Shown here: one piece after another, positions 1-8,837 of the stretch
Layout of the letters: every line of letters starts with the position of its first letter
How positions within the stretch are numbered: position 1 is the first letter of the stretch
From: Nocardioides sp. W7
GTDB lineage: Bacteria; Actinomycetota; Actinomycetes; Propionibacteriales; Nocardioidaceae
DNA: 64,000 nucleotides
Direction of reading: 5' to 3'
NCBI RefSeq assembly: GCF_022919075.1
Contig: NZ_CP095078.1
Location: forward strand, 3,720,001-3,784,000
Program-made: the position numbers and the translations under genes
Notes under the pieces: generated by a model
The model's input: only the letters and a program-made list of their open reading frames with translations
What the model was told of the DNA's origin: nothing
Database searches by the model: none

Positions 1-1982
1 GCTTCGACGCGGGCGACACGCACGCGGACACCTTCGTCGGCGGAGACGGTGACGACTGGGCCTACGGCAACGGAGGCACCGACGTCTTCGAGATGGGTGC
101 GGGCAGGGACGAGGTCCGCGGCGGCCCGGACGCCGACACGTTCCGGATGGGCGACGGCGACGACATGGTCTACGCCGGCGACGGCCCCGACCTGGTCCAC
201 GGCGAGGGCGGCGACGACACGCTCCGTGGCGAGGACGGCGACGACGTCCTGCACGCCGACGAGTCGACGGACGGCAACACCACGATCTACGGCGGCAACG
301 GGGCCGACACGATCTACAACGCCACCAACGGCCATGGCGGCCACGTCACCACCGGCGTCGGCAGCAGCGGCGAGACCGACAACAGCACGAACGTCGTGTT
401 CGGCTACGACGGAACGCCCGGCCGCACCAGCTTCTACAACGGCGCGCTCGGCACGGACGTCTTCCACCTCGGTGGCAGCGACGACAACGTCTCCGCCGGG
501 CCCGGGGCCGACGTGGTCGAGACCGGCGACGGCCGCAACGTCGTCACCGGCGGCGAGGGCAATGACACCGTCACCGGTGGAGCCGGCCGGGACAGCATCC
601 ACGGCGACGGGGGCGACGACACGATCGCCGGCGCCGGCGCCGACGACGGGGTGTACGGCGACGAGGGCAACGACCGTCTCGACGGCGGGCCCGGCGACGA
701 CGCGGTCTGGGGGTACCTCGGCAACGACGTGCTCGTCGGCGGGGACAACGCCGACGACCTCCAGGGCAACGAGGGCGACGACACGGTCAGCTACTCCGAC
801 CGGACGACGCCGATCACCATCCGCGAGGACGGGATGTGGACGGAGGGCGGCATCGAGGATGTCAGCGTCGACCCGGGCAGTCCGGACGAACGCGACCGGA
901 TCGCCCACGACGTGGAGCGCTACGTCGGTGGTGCCGGCGCGGACCGGATCACGCTGCGGCACCACAACCGACTGGACCCGGTGGTGCTGGCCGGCGGGCC
1001 CGGCGACGACGTGCTGACGGTGAACGACATCGCGGTCCGCGCCACCTTCGTGGGCGGGCCGGGTGCGGACACCATGACCGGCAACGAGGCGGCGGACGTG
1101 TTCGACCAGGGCGCGGCACCCGACGGCGCCGACGTCCTGATCGGCCGCGGAGGTGCCGACGTCGCCGACTACCGGAGTCGGCCGGCCGGCTCGGTCCGGG
1201 TGACCTTCGACGGCGTCGCCGACGACGGCGCCCCGGGCGAGCAGGACAACGTGCAAGCGGACGTCGAGTCGGCGCCCGGCAGCGGCGAGCCGGACCCCGA
1301 GCAGGTGGAGGTCACCCTGGCGCTCGCCCCGGTCCGGGTCACCGAAGGAGCAGGATCCACGCGTCCGCTCGCCCGGTTCACGGTCACCACCTCGGCGGCT
1401 CCCGCCACGCCGCTGACCGTGCCGTGGACGGTCGCCGGGGTCACGGCCACGGCCGGCGCGGACTTCGCACCCGGCGGCGGCACGGTCACGGTCCCCGCGG
1501 GCGCGACGAGCGCGAGCTTCGACGTACCCGTGCTGGGCGACGCGCTCGACGAACCCGACGAGACGGCTCACGTCACGGTCGGGGCGGCGCCGGGAAGCAC
1601 CGCGAGCGCGGCGCTGACGATCGTCGACGACGACCCCGCGCCGCGGGTGACGGTCCGCTCCGCATCGGTCGCCGAGGGCAGGAAGGGCACCCGGAAGCTG
1701 ACCTTCCAGGTCGTCCTCTCGGCCGCCTCGGCCCAGCCGGTGTCGGTGCGGGTCGCGACCGCCAACGGCACCGCGAAGGCCGGGTCGGACTACCTCGCCC
1801 GGGCCCAGGTCGTCGCCTTCGCGCCGGGGCAGACGGTGCGCACCTTCGTCGTCAGCGTCCGGGGCGACCGGAAGAAGGAGAGGAACGAGAGCCTCAAGGT
1901 GGTCACCTCCACCCCGGTGAACGTCACGCTCGGCTCCCCCGCCCGCGGGACGATCCGCAACGACGACAGGAAGAAGCGCTGA
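1..1982 (+). CDS. RTX calcium-binding repeat / Calx-beta domain protein, 5' truncated by window
   Basis: The reading frame is open from base 3 to the stop at 1980-1982, so the N-terminus lies upstream of the window. Roughly the first 400 visible residues are glycine/aspartate nonapeptide repeats of the hemolysin (RTX) type, with units such as GGNGADTIY, GDEGNDRL and GGPGDDAVWG. In this family such repeats form a calcium-bound parallel beta-roll in secreted or surface proteins. Two Calx-beta-like domains follow (about nt 1300-1645 and 1650-1970), each beginning with a VTEGAG/VAEGRKG-type strand, carrying a G-x-DF/DY motif and ending in a D-rich turn (VDDD, NDD). The tail is basic (RKKR). No catalytic domain is visible. 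Function is probably extracellular adhesion or scaffolding, by inference only. The stop codon lies in the first unit of intergenic repeat family A. Confidence 0.85.
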   Translation, partial: FDAGDTHADTFVGGDGDDWAYGNGGTDVFEMGAGRDEVRGGPDADTFRMGDGDDMVYAGDGPDLVHGEGGDDTLRGEDGDDVLHADESTDGNTTIYGGNGADTIYNATNGHGGHVTTGVGSSGETDNSTNVVFGYDGTPGRTSFYNGALGTDVFHLGGSDDNVSAGPGADVVETGDGRNVVTGGEGNDTVTGGAGRDSIHGDGGDDTIAGAGADDGVYGDEGNDRLDGGPGDDAVWGYLGNDVLVGGDNADDLQGNEGDDTVSYSDRTTPITIREDGMWTEGGIEDVSVDPGSPDERDRIAHDVERYVGGAGADRITLRHHNRLDPVVLAGGPGDDVLTVNDIAVRATFVGGPGADTMTGNEAADVFDQGAAPDGADVLIGRGGADVADYRSRPAGSVRVTFDGVADDGAPGEQDNVQADVESAPGSGEPDPEQVEVTLALAPVRVTEGAGSTRPLARFTVTTSAAPATPLTVPWTVAGVTATAGADFAPGGGTVTVPAGATSASFDVPVLGDALDEPDETAHVTVGAAPGSTASAALTIVDDDPAPRVTVRSASVAEGRKGTRKLTFQVVLSAASAQPVSVRVATANGTAKAGSDYLARAQVVAFAPGQTVRTFVVSVRGDRKKERNESLKVVTSTPVNVTLGSPARGTIRNDDRKKR

Positions 1983-2030
1983 GTCGGCAGAAGTTGCCCG
2001 CCGAGTCGGCAGCAACTACTGCCTACTCGG
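1981..2030. repeat. Intergenic repeat family A, copy 1 (GAGTCGGCAG inverted repeat)
   Basis: The core CCGAGTCGGCAG at 2001-2012 pairs with CTGCCTACTCGG at 2019-2030 with one mismatch and a 6-nt loop. A further GAGTCGGCAG unit begins at 1981 and overlaps the stop codon of the RTX gene. The same word recurs three times at 12391-12454. Both copies lie between convergent genes, so a bidirectional terminator role is possible. Confidence 0.7.
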
Positions 2031-2069
2031 CGGGGGCTGCCGGTGGGGCCACGTGCGAGAGCGGGAACT

Positions 2070-2122
2070 GGTCTCGGCACGCCCGTCGCGGCTTCGCAGG
2101 CTCACGCGGGGCTCGCTCGACC
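2070..2122. repeat. Intergenic repeat family B, copy 1 (GGTCTCG...GCTCGACC)
   Basis: The segment opens with GGTCTCGGCACGCC and closes with GGCTCGCTCGACC. These are the two ends shared with copies at 21702-21848, 25807-25880 and 42123-42179. It lies downstream of the suf operon, just before a separate perfect hairpin. Confidence 0.6.
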
Positions 2123-2142
2123 TCTTCGGGTCGCGCCGGTCC

Positions 2143-2167
2143 GCCTGACGCGCAGAGCGCGTCAGGC
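2143..2167. terminator. Perfect 11-bp hairpin at the 3' end of the suf operon
   Basis: GCCTGACGCGC (2143-2153), loop AGA, then GCGCGTCAGGC (2157-2167) form a perfect 11-bp stem 14 nt beyond the sufT stop codon. There is no T tract, as is common for high-GC actinobacterial terminators. It would stop suf transcription and could also act on read-through from the convergent RTX gene. Confidence 0.6.
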
Positions 2168-2180
2168 TGGCCGACGCGCC

Positions 2181-2558
2181 TCAGACGTTGAAGCCGAGGG
2201 CTCGCAACTGCTCGCGGCCGTCGTCGGTGATCTTGTCCGGGCCCCACGGGGGCATCCAGACCCAGTTGATCGCGACGTCGTTGACCAGGCCCTCCAGGGC
2301 TCCGTTGGTCTGGTCCTGGATGACGTCGGTCAGCGGACAGGCCGCCGAGGTGAGCGTCATGTCGATGACGACGTTGCTGCTCTCGTCGAGGTGTACGCCG
2401 TACACCAGGCCGAGGTCGACGACGTTGATGCCGAGTTCGGGGTCGACGACGTCCTTCATCGCCTCGGTGACGTCGTCGACCGACACGGTCGAGACTCCGC
2501 CGGTGGCCTCCGGGACGTCGGGAAGGTCGCTGTGGTCGACAGCGGTGGGCTCAGCCAT
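2181..2558 (-). CDS. sufT: SufT-type metal-sulfur cluster assembly factor (MIP18/DUF59 family)
   Basis: This 125-aa protein of the MIP18/DUF59 family is the last gene of the suf operon and acts in maturation or transfer of Fe-S clusters in the cytosol. It shows the family motif VVDPELGINVVDLGLVYG (about residues 37-54) and the conserved T-S-A-A-C-P-L-T-D segment whose cysteine is C74. An ATG 12 bases further upstream is possible, but the ATG at 2558 is preferred because GGAG sits 6 nt before it. With this start it overlaps the end of sufU by 8 bases, which suggests translational coupling. Confidence 0.9.
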   Translation of the reverse strand: MAEPTAVDHSDLPDVPEATGGVSTVSVDDVTEAMKDVVDPELGINVVDLGLVYGVHLDESSNVVIDMTLTSAACPLTDVIQDQTNGALEGLVNDVAINWVWMPPWGPDKITDDGREQLRALGFNV

Positions 2559-3018
2559 GCCATGCTCCATTTGTTGTGCCCTCCAGGGATCGGGCGGTGG
2601 CGTCTTTCCAGGCCATCCACGACAGTAGTGCGCACTTCACGCGCGCCGGGAACTTGGCCACGCCGGCGAAGGCGATGCCGTCCTCCAGCACGTCCTCGTC
2701 CGGTTCGACGGTGCCCTTGCCCTGCATCAGGGTCAGGAACTCCTCGTGGATCGACATCGCCTGCTCGACCGACTTGCCGATCACCAGATCGGTCAGCACC
2801 GAGGCCGAGGCCTGCGAGATCGAGCAGCCGACGGAGTCGTACGACACGTCTGCGACCAAGCCGTCAGCGACGTGCACGCGCAGCGTGACCTCATCGCCGC
2901 AGGTCGGGTTGACGTGGTGCACCTCGGCCTGGAACGGCTCACGCAGGCCCTTGTGGTGCGGGTTCTTGTAGTGGTCCAGGATGATCTCCTGGTACAGCGC
3001 ATCGAGTTCCTGGCTCAT
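2551..3018 (-). CDS. sufU: Fe-S cluster assembly sulfur-transfer protein SufU
   Basis: This 155-aa SufU/IscU-fold protein receives persulfide sulfur from SufS for the SufBCD scaffold. The expected metal ligands are visible: C40 and D42 in NPTCGDEV, C65 in VGCSISQAS, and C129 in RVKCALLSW. The SufU-type insertion between the second and third cysteines is present, which separates it from IscU. It starts 3 nt after the sufS stop codon and overlaps sufT at its own end, in line with one polycistronic message. Confidence 0.95.
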   Translation of the reverse strand: MSQELDALYQEIILDHYKNPHHKGLREPFQAEVHHVNPTCGDEVTLRVHVADGLVADVSYDSVGCSISQASASVLTDLVIGKSVEQAMSIHEEFLTLMQGKGTVEPDEDVLEDGIAFAGVAKFPARVKCALLSWMAWKDATARSLEGTTNGAWHG

Positions 3019-3021
3019 CTC

Positions 3022-4290
3022 TCAACTCAACTTGAAGTAGGAGCGGGTGTATTCCAGGCCTGCGACGAGCGCGTCGATCTCCGCCAGCGACGTGTAGAAG
3101 TACGACGACATCCGCGTCGAGCTCTGCACCCCGAACCGGGCGTGCGCCGGCTTCGCGCAGTGGTGACCGGCCCGCACTGCGATGCCGCGCGAGTCGAGGA
3201 CCTGGGCGATGTCGTGCGGGTGCACGCCGGCGATCTCGAAGGAGATCGCACCTCCGCGGTCAGCGGCGTCGAGCGGGCCGAGCACGCTCAGGCCGGGGAT
3301 CGTCGCCAGCCCCTCGAGGGCGTACGCCGTGACCGTCTGCTCGTGGGCGTGGATCGCGTCGAGACCGATGTGCGTGAGGTACTCCAGCGCGGCGCCGAGG
3401 CCGACGGCCTCGACGATCGGCGGGGTGCCGGCCTCGAACTTGTGCGGGATCGGGGCGTACGTCGACCGCTCCATCCGCACGGTCTCGATCATCTCGCCGC
3501 CGCCCAGGAACGGCGGCAGCTGCTCGAGCACCGAGCGCCGACCCCAGAGCACGCCGATGCCGGTCGGCCCGACGACCTTGTGCCCGGTGAAGACGAGTAC
3601 GTCGGCGCCGCTGGCGACCACGTCGACCGGCAGCTGCGGGGCCGCCTGCGAGGCGTCGACGACGACGATGGCGCCGACCTCGTGCGCCCGGCGGGCGATC
3701 TCGGCGACCGGGTTGATGGTGCCGAGCATGTTGGAGACCCAGGTCAGGGTGACGACCTTGGTGCGCTCGGTGATCAGCTCGTCGATGTTCGACAGATCCA
3801 GCCGGCCGTCGTCGGTGATCCCGAACCACTTCAGCGTCGCGCCGGTGCGCTCGGTGAGCAGCTGCCACGGCACGATGTTGGAGTGGTGCTCCATCTCGGT
3901 GGTGACGACGACGTCGCCCTCGCCGAGCTGGAGCGGACCCGCCCAGGCGAGGGTGTTCGCGACCAGGTTGAGCGCCTCGGAGGCGTTCTTGGTGAAGATC
4001 ACCTCGTCGCGGCTCGGCGCGTTCAGGAACCGCGCGACCACGTCGCGCGCCCCCTCGAACGCCTCGGTCGCCTCGGCGCCCAGGGTGTGCATGGCCCGCG
4101 CGACGTTCGCGTTGTGCCGCTCGAGGTGGTCGACCATCGTGTCGATGACCACCTGCGGCTTCTGCGAGGTGTTCGCGCTGTCGAGGTAGACCAGCGGCAG
4201 CCCGCCCGCGACGGTCCGGGACAGGATGGGGAAGTCGGCGCGGATCACCTCCAGCTCGGGGAGGAGTCCGGAGAGCTGCGTGGTGGTCAT
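3022..4290 (-). CDS. sufS: Cysteine desulfurase SufS (group II, PLP-dependent)
   Basis: This 422-aa class V aminotransferase-fold enzyme releases sulfur from L-cysteine as a persulfide and leaves alanine. The PLP-binding lysine is K238 in VLVFTGHKVVGPTG. The persulfide cysteine is C378 in RAGHHCAKP, the RxGHHCA signature of SufS-type enzymes. The PLP-stacking histidine lies in TEMEHHSNIVPW. Length and start agree with the family. It begins one base after the sufC stop and is followed after 3 nt by sufU, its usual sulfur acceptor. Confidence 0.97.
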   Translation of the reverse strand: MTTTQLSGLLPELEVIRADFPILSRTVAGGLPLVYLDSANTSQKPQVVIDTMVDHLERHNANVARAMHTLGAEATEAFEGARDVVARFLNAPSRDEVIFTKNASEALNLVANTLAWAGPLQLGEGDVVVTTEMEHHSNIVPWQLLTERTGATLKWFGITDDGRLDLSNIDELITERTKVVTLTWVSNMLGTINPVAEIARRAHEVGAIVVVDASQAAPQLPVDVVASGADVLVFTGHKVVGPTGIGVLWGRRSVLEQLPPFLGGGEMIETVRMERSTYAPIPHKFEAGTPPIVEAVGLGAALEYLTHIGLDAIHAHEQTVTAYALEGLATIPGLSVLGPLDAADRGGAISFEIAGVHPHDIAQVLDSRGIAVRAGHHCAKPAHARFGVQSSTRMSSYFYTSLAEIDALVAGLEYTRSYFKLS

Positions 4291-4291
4291 C

Positions 4292-5050
4292 TCAGACGCC
4301 GGCCTTCAGGTACTTGTCGTAGCCCTCGGCCTCGAGCTGGTCGGCGAGCTCGGGCCCGCCCTGCTCGGCGATCTTGCCGTTGACGAAGACGTGCACGAAG
4401 TCGGGCTCGATGTAGCGCAGGATCCGCGTGTAGTGCGTGATCAGCAGGACGCCCTTGCCCTCCTGGGCCCGGAACCGGTTGACGCCCTCGGAGACGATCT
4501 TCAGCGCGTCGATGTCGAGGCCGGAGTCGGTCTCGTCGAGGACCGCGACCTTCGGGTTCAGCAGCTCCAGCTGGGCGATCTCGTGGCGCTTCTTCTCGCC
4601 ACCGGAGAAGCCCTCGTTGACCGAGCGGGTGCCGAAGGTCGGGTCGAGGTTGAGCTTCTCGAGGGCCGAGTTGACGTCCTTGACCCAGGTGCGGAGCTTC
4701 GGGGCCTCGCCGTCGATGGCGGTCTTCGCCGTCCGGAGGAAGTTCGACACCGAGACGCCGGGGACCTCGACGGGGTACTGCATCGCCAGGAACAGGCCGG
4801 CGCGGGCGCGCTCGTCGACCGACATCGCGAGGACGTCCTGACCGTCGAGGGTCACGGTGCCGCCGGTGATGTCGTACTTGGGGTGACCGGCGATGGAGTA
4901 GGCCAGCGTCGACTTCCCGGACCCGTTGGGGCCCATGATGGCGTGCGTCTCGCCGTCCTTGATGGTCAGCGTGACGCCCTTGAGGATCTCCTTCGGGCCG
5001 TCGTCGGTGCTGACCGAGACCTGCAGGTCCTTGATCTCAAGAGTGCTCAT
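4292..5050 (-). CDS. sufC: Fe-S cluster assembly ATPase SufC
   Basis: This 252-aa ABC-type ATPase powers the SufBCD scaffold. Walker A is GPNGSGKST (residues 40-48), the signature is FSGGEKKR, and Walker B is VAVLDETDSGLD, with the SufC-typical ETDSGLD ending. The start MSTLEIKD at 5050 overlaps the stop codon of the Rieske ferredoxin gene by 4 nt (ATGA) and was chosen over a longer frame that would add an arginine/histidine-rich, unconserved leader. The neighbouring sufB and sufD encode its partners. Confidence 0.96.
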   Translation of the reverse strand: MSTLEIKDLQVSVSTDDGPKEILKGVTLTIKDGETHAIMGPNGSGKSTLAYSIAGHPKYDITGGTVTLDGQDVLAMSVDERARAGLFLAMQYPVEVPGVSVSNFLRTAKTAIDGEAPKLRTWVKDVNSALEKLNLDPTFGTRSVNEGFSGGEKKRHEIAQLELLNPKVAVLDETDSGLDIDALKIVSEGVNRFRAQEGKGVLLITHYTRILRYIEPDFVHVFVNGKIAEQGGPELADQLEAEGYDKYLKAGV

Positions 5051-5382
5051 GAGGGGGTGACTCCGTTCAGGGTGGTGGTGATGTCGACATAGACGTCTGT
5101 GTCGCGGACCTCCACGGCGAAGGTGGCGACGGGTTCGGTGGCCGGGAGGCCGGTGGGCTTGCCGGTGCGGAGGTCGAAGCGGGAGCCGTGCAGCCAACAC
5201 TCGATCTGGCAGTCGGACACCTCGCCCTCCGAGAGCGCGACCGCGGCGTGCGAGCAGAGGTCCTGCAGCGCGAACGCCTCGTCACCGTTGCGGGCGATGA
5301 CGAGCGTGTAGGCACCGATATCGACGGCCAGCCCCTCGTCGAGGGGTACGTCGGCGAGGGCGCAGGCGCGCTCGAACGGCAT
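5047..5382 (-). CDS. Rieske [2Fe-2S] ferredoxin within the suf operon
   Basis: This 111-aa small Rieske protein resembles the ferredoxin subunits of non-heme iron oxygenases. Ligands C43-x-H45 (LCSHAAV) and C62-x2-H65 (CWLHG) form the Rieske pair. The gene sits between sufD and sufC, overlapping sufC by 4 nt and sharing one base with the sufD stop, an arrangement common in actinobacterial suf operons. It may supply electrons to cluster assembly or act as a client and indicator of it. That role is inferred from context only. Confidence 0.92.
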   Translation of the reverse strand: MPFERACALADVPLDEGLAVDIGAYTLVIARNGDEAFALQDLCSHAAVALSEGEVSDCQIECWLHGSRFDLRTGKPTGLPATEPVATFAVEVRDTDVYVDITTTLNGVTPS

Positions 5383-6599
5383 CAGACCTCAGCTTCGACT
5401 TGTGCTGAGGAGCCGACGGACGAGGCGTCTCGAAGTACGTTCTTCGCCAGCTCGGCCTCGACGGTCTGGAGGAGCTTCTCCTCGATGTCGGGGATGCCGA
5501 TCTTGCGGATCAGGTCGTTGAAGAAGCCGTGCACGACCAGGCGGCGCGCCTCCTTCTCCGAGACCCCGCGCGAGCGCAGGTAGAACAGCTGCTCGTCGTC
5601 GAAGCGGGCGGTCGCGGACGCGTGCCCGGCGCCGGCGATCTCGCCGGTCTCGATCTCCAGGTTCGGGACCGAGTCGGCGTGACAGCCGTCGGAGAGGACC
5701 AGGTTGCGGTTCTCCTCGTAGGTCTCGATGCCCTCGGCCACCTTGCGGATCAAGACGTTGCCGATCCACACCGTGTGCGCGCCCTGACCCTGCAGCGCGC
5801 CCTTGTAGAGGACGTGGCTCTTGGTCTTGGGCGCGGTGTGGTCGGCGAAGAGCCGGTGCTCCAGGTGCTGACCGTCGTCGGCGAAGTACAGGCCGAGCAG
5901 CTCGGCCTCGCCGCCGGGAGCGGCGTACTCGACGTTCGCGTGCATCCGCACGAGGTCGCCGCCGAAGGAGACCGAGGTGTGGCGCACCTTGGCGTCGCGG
6001 CCGACCCGGATCGCGTCGCGACCGAGGTGGACCGCGTCGTCGTCCCAGTCCTGCAGGGTCAGCACGTTGACGTCGGCGCCGTCGCCCACCAGCACGCTGG
6101 TGATCGCGGAGTAGCGGGCCGAGCCGGTGTGGGTGATCACGACGGTGACCTTCGAGAACCGGCCGGCGCGCACCACCAGCTGTCCCCAGACCAGGTCCTC
6201 GACCGACTTCCCGTGCAGGCGCAGCACGATCGGCTCGGTCAGCTCCAGATCGGCCGGCACGTCCAGCAGCAGCGCACCGCCGGCGTTGGCCGCGGCCAGC
6301 GCCGAGGGCCGGTCGTTGGGAGCGAGCTCGCCGAGCTCGCGGGCCTGCTCGCCGGTGATCTCGGTCAGCGTCACCCCCGCGGGCAGGGACGTGTCCCAGG
6401 TCAGATGGTCGGCCGAGGCCTCGCCGTCGAGGATCCCGCGCAGCCGCTTCAGCGGCGTGAAGCGCCAGATCTCCTCCCGGCCGGTGGGCAGCGGGTGGTC
6501 CCCGAGCAGGTACGACGGGGGCGGGTTGAGGTGGCTCCCCACCGGGCCCTGCTCGAGGGCCGACTCCACGCTCTCGCGGGCAGCATCAGTCACAGTCAC
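5382..6599 (-). CDS. sufD: Fe-S cluster assembly protein SufD
   Basis: This SufD scaffold subunit (about 405 aa from the chosen GTG) forms the SufBC2D complex. The C-terminal SufBD beta-helix core is visible, with segments such as GAGHASATARFDDEQLFYLRSRG in the same order as in SufB (short form RFDDEQLFYLRSRG). The start is uncertain. A GTG at 6659 would overlap sufB by 14 nt but adds a proline-rich, unconserved stretch. The GTG at 6599, giving VTVTDAARESVE, fits the usual SufD N-terminus better, although its upstream GAAAG is a weak ribosome binding site. It shares one base with the following Rieske gene. Confidence 0.93.
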   Translation of the reverse strand: MTVTDAARESVESALEQGPVGSHLNPPPSYLLGDHPLPTGREEIWRFTPLKRLRGILDGEASADHLTWDTSLPAGVTLTEITGEQARELGELAPNDRPSALAAANAGGALLLDVPADLELTEPIVLRLHGKSVEDLVWGQLVVRAGRFSKVTVVITHTGSARYSAITSVLVGDGADVNVLTLQDWDDDAVHLGRDAIRVGRDAKVRHTSVSFGGDLVRMHANVEYAAPGGEAELLGLYFADDGQHLEHRLFADHTAPKTKSHVLYKGALQGQGAHTVWIGNVLIRKVAEGIETYEENRNLVLSDGCHADSVPNLEIETGEIAGAGHASATARFDDEQLFYLRSRGVSEKEARRLVVHGFFNDLIRKIGIPDIEEKLLQTVEAELAKNVLRDASSVGSSAQVEAEV

Positions 6600-6645
6600 T
6601 ACGCGTACTTTCTTGATCGGGTGAACGGGCGGAGCGGGGGCTGGA

Positions 6646-8064
6646 TCAGCCCACCGCACCTTCCATCTGCAGCTCGATGAGGCGGTTGAGCTCGAGGGCG
6701 TACTCCATCGGCAGCTCCTTGGCGATCGGCTCGACGAAGCCGCGCACGATCATCGCCATCGCCTCGTCCTGCTCCATGCCGCGCGACATCAGGTAGAAGA
6801 GCTGGTCGTCGGAGACCTTCGAGACGCTCGCCTCGTGGCCCATGGAGACGTCGTCCTCGCGGATGTCGACGTACGGGTAGGTGTCGCTGCGGCTGATCTG
6901 GTCGACCAGCAGCGCGTCGCACAGCACGTTGGACTTCGAGCCGTACGCGCCCTCGTTGACCTGGATCAGGCCGCGGTACGACGTCCGGCCGCCGCCGCGC
7001 GCGACCGACTTGCTCAGGATCGAGCTGGAGGTGTGCGGCGCCGCGTGCACCATCTTGGCGCCGGCGTCCTGGTGCTGGCCCTCGCCGGCGAACGCGATGG
7101 AGAGCGTCTCGCCCTTGGCGTGCTCGCCCATCAGGTAGATGGCGGGGTACTTCATCGTCACCTTGGAGCCGATGTTGCCGTCGACCCACTCCATGGTGGC
7201 GCCGGCCTCGCAGGTCGCGCGCTTGGTGACGAGGTTGTAGACGTTGTTCGACCAGTTCTGGATCGTCGTGTAGCGGACCCGGGCGCCCTTCTTGACGATG
7301 ATCTCGACGACCGCGGAGTGCAGCGAGTCGGACGAGTAGATCGGCGCGGTGCAGCCCTCGACGTAGTGCACGTACGAGTCCTCGTCGGCGATGATCAGGG
7401 TCCGCTCGAACTGACCCATGTTCTCGGTGTTGATCCGGAAGTAGGCCTGCAGCGGGATGTCGACGTGCACGCCCTTCGGCACGTAGATGAACGAGCCGCC
7501 CGACCACACCGAGGTGTTCAACGCGGAGAACTTGTTGTCACCGACCGGGATGACGGTGCCGAAGTACTCCTTGAAGATCTCCTCGTGCTCGCGGAGCGCG
7601 GTGTCGGTGTCGACGAAGATGACGCCCTGCTCCTCGAGGTCCTCGCGGATCGAGTGGTAGACGACCTCGGACTCGTACTGCGCGGCGACGCCCGAGACGA
7701 GGCGCTGCTTCTCCGCCTCCGGGATGCCGAGCTTGTCGTAGGTGTTCTTGATGTCCTCGGGCAGGTCGTCCCAGGTCGCGGCCTGCTTCTCGCTCGACCG
7801 GACGAAGTACTTGATGTTGTCGAAGTCGATGCCACCGAGGTCGGAGCCCCAGGTCGGCATGGGCTTGCGGTGGAAGAGCTTGAGGCCCTTCAGGCGCTGG
7901 TCGAGCATCCACTGCGGCTCGCTCTTCAGTGAGGAGATGTTGCGGACGACCTCCTCGCTGAGTCCACGCTTGGCGCCCGCACCGGCAGTGTCGGTGTCGG
8001 ACCAGCCGAACTCGTAGCGACCGATGCCCTTGAGCTCCGGGTTGAGTTCCTCGATGGAGGTCAT
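6646..8064 (-). CDS. sufB: Fe-S cluster assembly protein SufB
   Basis: This 472-aa SufB is the main scaffold on which the nascent cluster is built. It starts at [13 protein letters not shown] and has the long SufB N-terminal extension that SufD lacks. The C-terminal half carries the SufBD core, including [26 protein letters not shown] and [12 protein letters not shown]. The start at 8064 overlaps the sufR stop by 4 nt (ATGA), with GGAG 11 nt upstream. A longer frame reaching 8289 is arginine-rich and lies inside sufR, so it was discarded. Confidence 0.96.
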   Translation of the reverse strand: MTSIEELNPELKGIGRYEFGWSDTDTAGAGAKRGLSEEVVRNISSLKSEPQWMLDQRLKGLKLFHRKPMPTWGSDLGGIDFDNIKYFVRSSEKQAATWDDLPEDIKNTYDKLGIPEAEKQRLVSGVAAQYESEVVYHSIREDLEEQGVIFVDTDTALREHEEIFKEYFGTVIPVGDNKFSALNTSVWSGGSFIYVPKGVHVDIPLQAYFRINTENMGQFERTLIIADEDSYVHYVEGCTAPIYSSDSLHSAVVEIIVKKGARVRYTTIQNWSNNVYNLVTKRATCEAGATMEWVDGNIGSKVTMKYPAIYLMGEHAKGETLSIAFAGEGQHQDAGAKMVHAAPHTSSSILSKSVARGGGRTSYRGLIQVNEGAYGSKSNVLCDALLVDQISRSDTYPYVDIREDDVSMGHEASVSKVSDDQLFYLMSRGMEQDEAMAMIVRGFVEPIAKELPMEYALELNRLIELQMEGAVG

Positions 8065-8789
8065 GTGGCGACCTGCTCCTTCTTCTCGGTGGTCATGGGC
8101 GTCTCGTTCGTGGATTCGGCCTCGGCGGGCACGGTCGGGATGCACGTGGTGCACACCCCGTCGCCGTGCGCGATGGTGGCCAGCCGCTGCACGTGGCGGC
8201 CGAGCACGCGGCTGATCGCCTCGGTCTCGGCCTCGCACAGCTGGGGGAACTCGTGGGCGACGTGCGCGACGGGGCAGTGCTGCTGGCACAGCTGCTCCCC
8301 CACGCTGTGCCCGTTGATCGGGAGCAGGTTCTTCACCGACGCGGCGTACCCCTGCTCGGTGAAGATCCGAGCAAGCACCTCGGCCGGGGACAGCGACGGG
8401 TCGGCCTGCCGGACCCCCGCGAACCTCTCCTCGATGAACGCCACCCGGCGCTTGGAGAATTCCCGGACCGCGTCGTCGCCCGCCGTCTCGGCGAGGAAGC
8501 GCAGCGCCAGAGCGGCCAGGTCGTCGTACTGCTGGTCGAAGCGGTCGCGCCCGACCTCGGTGAGGGCGAAGACCTTGGCCGGCCGGCCCCGGCCGCGCGC
8601 CACCCCGCTGCGCGGGTCGCGAGCCTCGACGGCACCGTCGATGACGAGCTGGTCGAGGTGTCGACGGACGGCGGCGGGGGTCAGGTCGAGCCGTTCGGCG
8701 AGCGCCGCGGCGGTGGAGGGACCGTTGACGAGGATCGACCGGGCCACGCGCTCACGCGTCGGCTCGTCGTGCGTCCCGTCGAATTCCAC
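8061..8789 (-). CDS. sufR: SufR-type Fe-S cluster-sensing transcriptional repressor
   Basis: This 242-aa winged-helix regulator heads the suf operon. Residues 10-75 form the DNA-binding domain ([20 protein letters not shown]). The C-terminal part carries a cysteine cluster for an Fe-S sensor: C168, C172, C185, C213 and C216. The C172-x12-C185 spacing fits the SufR signature. In mycobacteria and streptomycetes this family represses its own suf operon when Fe-S supply is sufficient. The GTG start lies in a probable leaderless transcript with an inverted ACACT-N5-TGTGG site across it. The last codons overlap sufB. Confidence 0.93.
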   Translation of the reverse strand: MEFDGTHDEPTRERVARSILVNGPSTAAALAERLDLTPAAVRRHLDQLVIDGAVEARDPRSGVARGRGRPAKVFALTEVGRDRFDQQYDDLAALALRFLAETAGDDAVREFSKRRVAFIEERFAGVRQADPSLSPAEVLARIFTEQGYAASVKNLLPINGHSVGEQLCQQHCPVAHVAHEFPQLCEAETEAISRVLGRHVQRLATIAHGDGVCTTCIPTVPAEAESTNETPMTTEKKEQVAT

Positions 8790-8829
8790 AACACCAGTGT
8801 GCCGTTATTGCTTTGCCCGCTTCAAGCAA
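8786..8829 (-). promoter_or_regulatory. Predicted suf operon promoter and SufR operator
   Basis: On the minus strand, TTGCTT (8824-8829) and TAACGG (8802-8807) are 16 nt apart and fit a -35/-10 pair. TTGCTT is repeated inverted as AAGCAA at 8808-8813. Downstream, ACACT-N5-TGTGG (8786-8800) spans the GTG start. It resembles the ACACT-N5-TGTGA half-site pair that I recall for the mycobacterial SufR Rv1460. The predicted transcript would be leaderless or nearly so. Confidence 0.5.
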
Positions 8830-8837
8830 GGCAACCC

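Noticed and set aside
100..1250. Tandem DNA repeats or CRISPR-like array in the RTX region
   Set aside because: The periodicity is explained by the 9-residue (27-nt) RTX protein repeat; codons vary and the frame stays open.
5382..6659. Frameshift or fusion at the sufB/sufD junction
   Set aside because: Both frames are intact; the only doubt is which GTG starts sufD.
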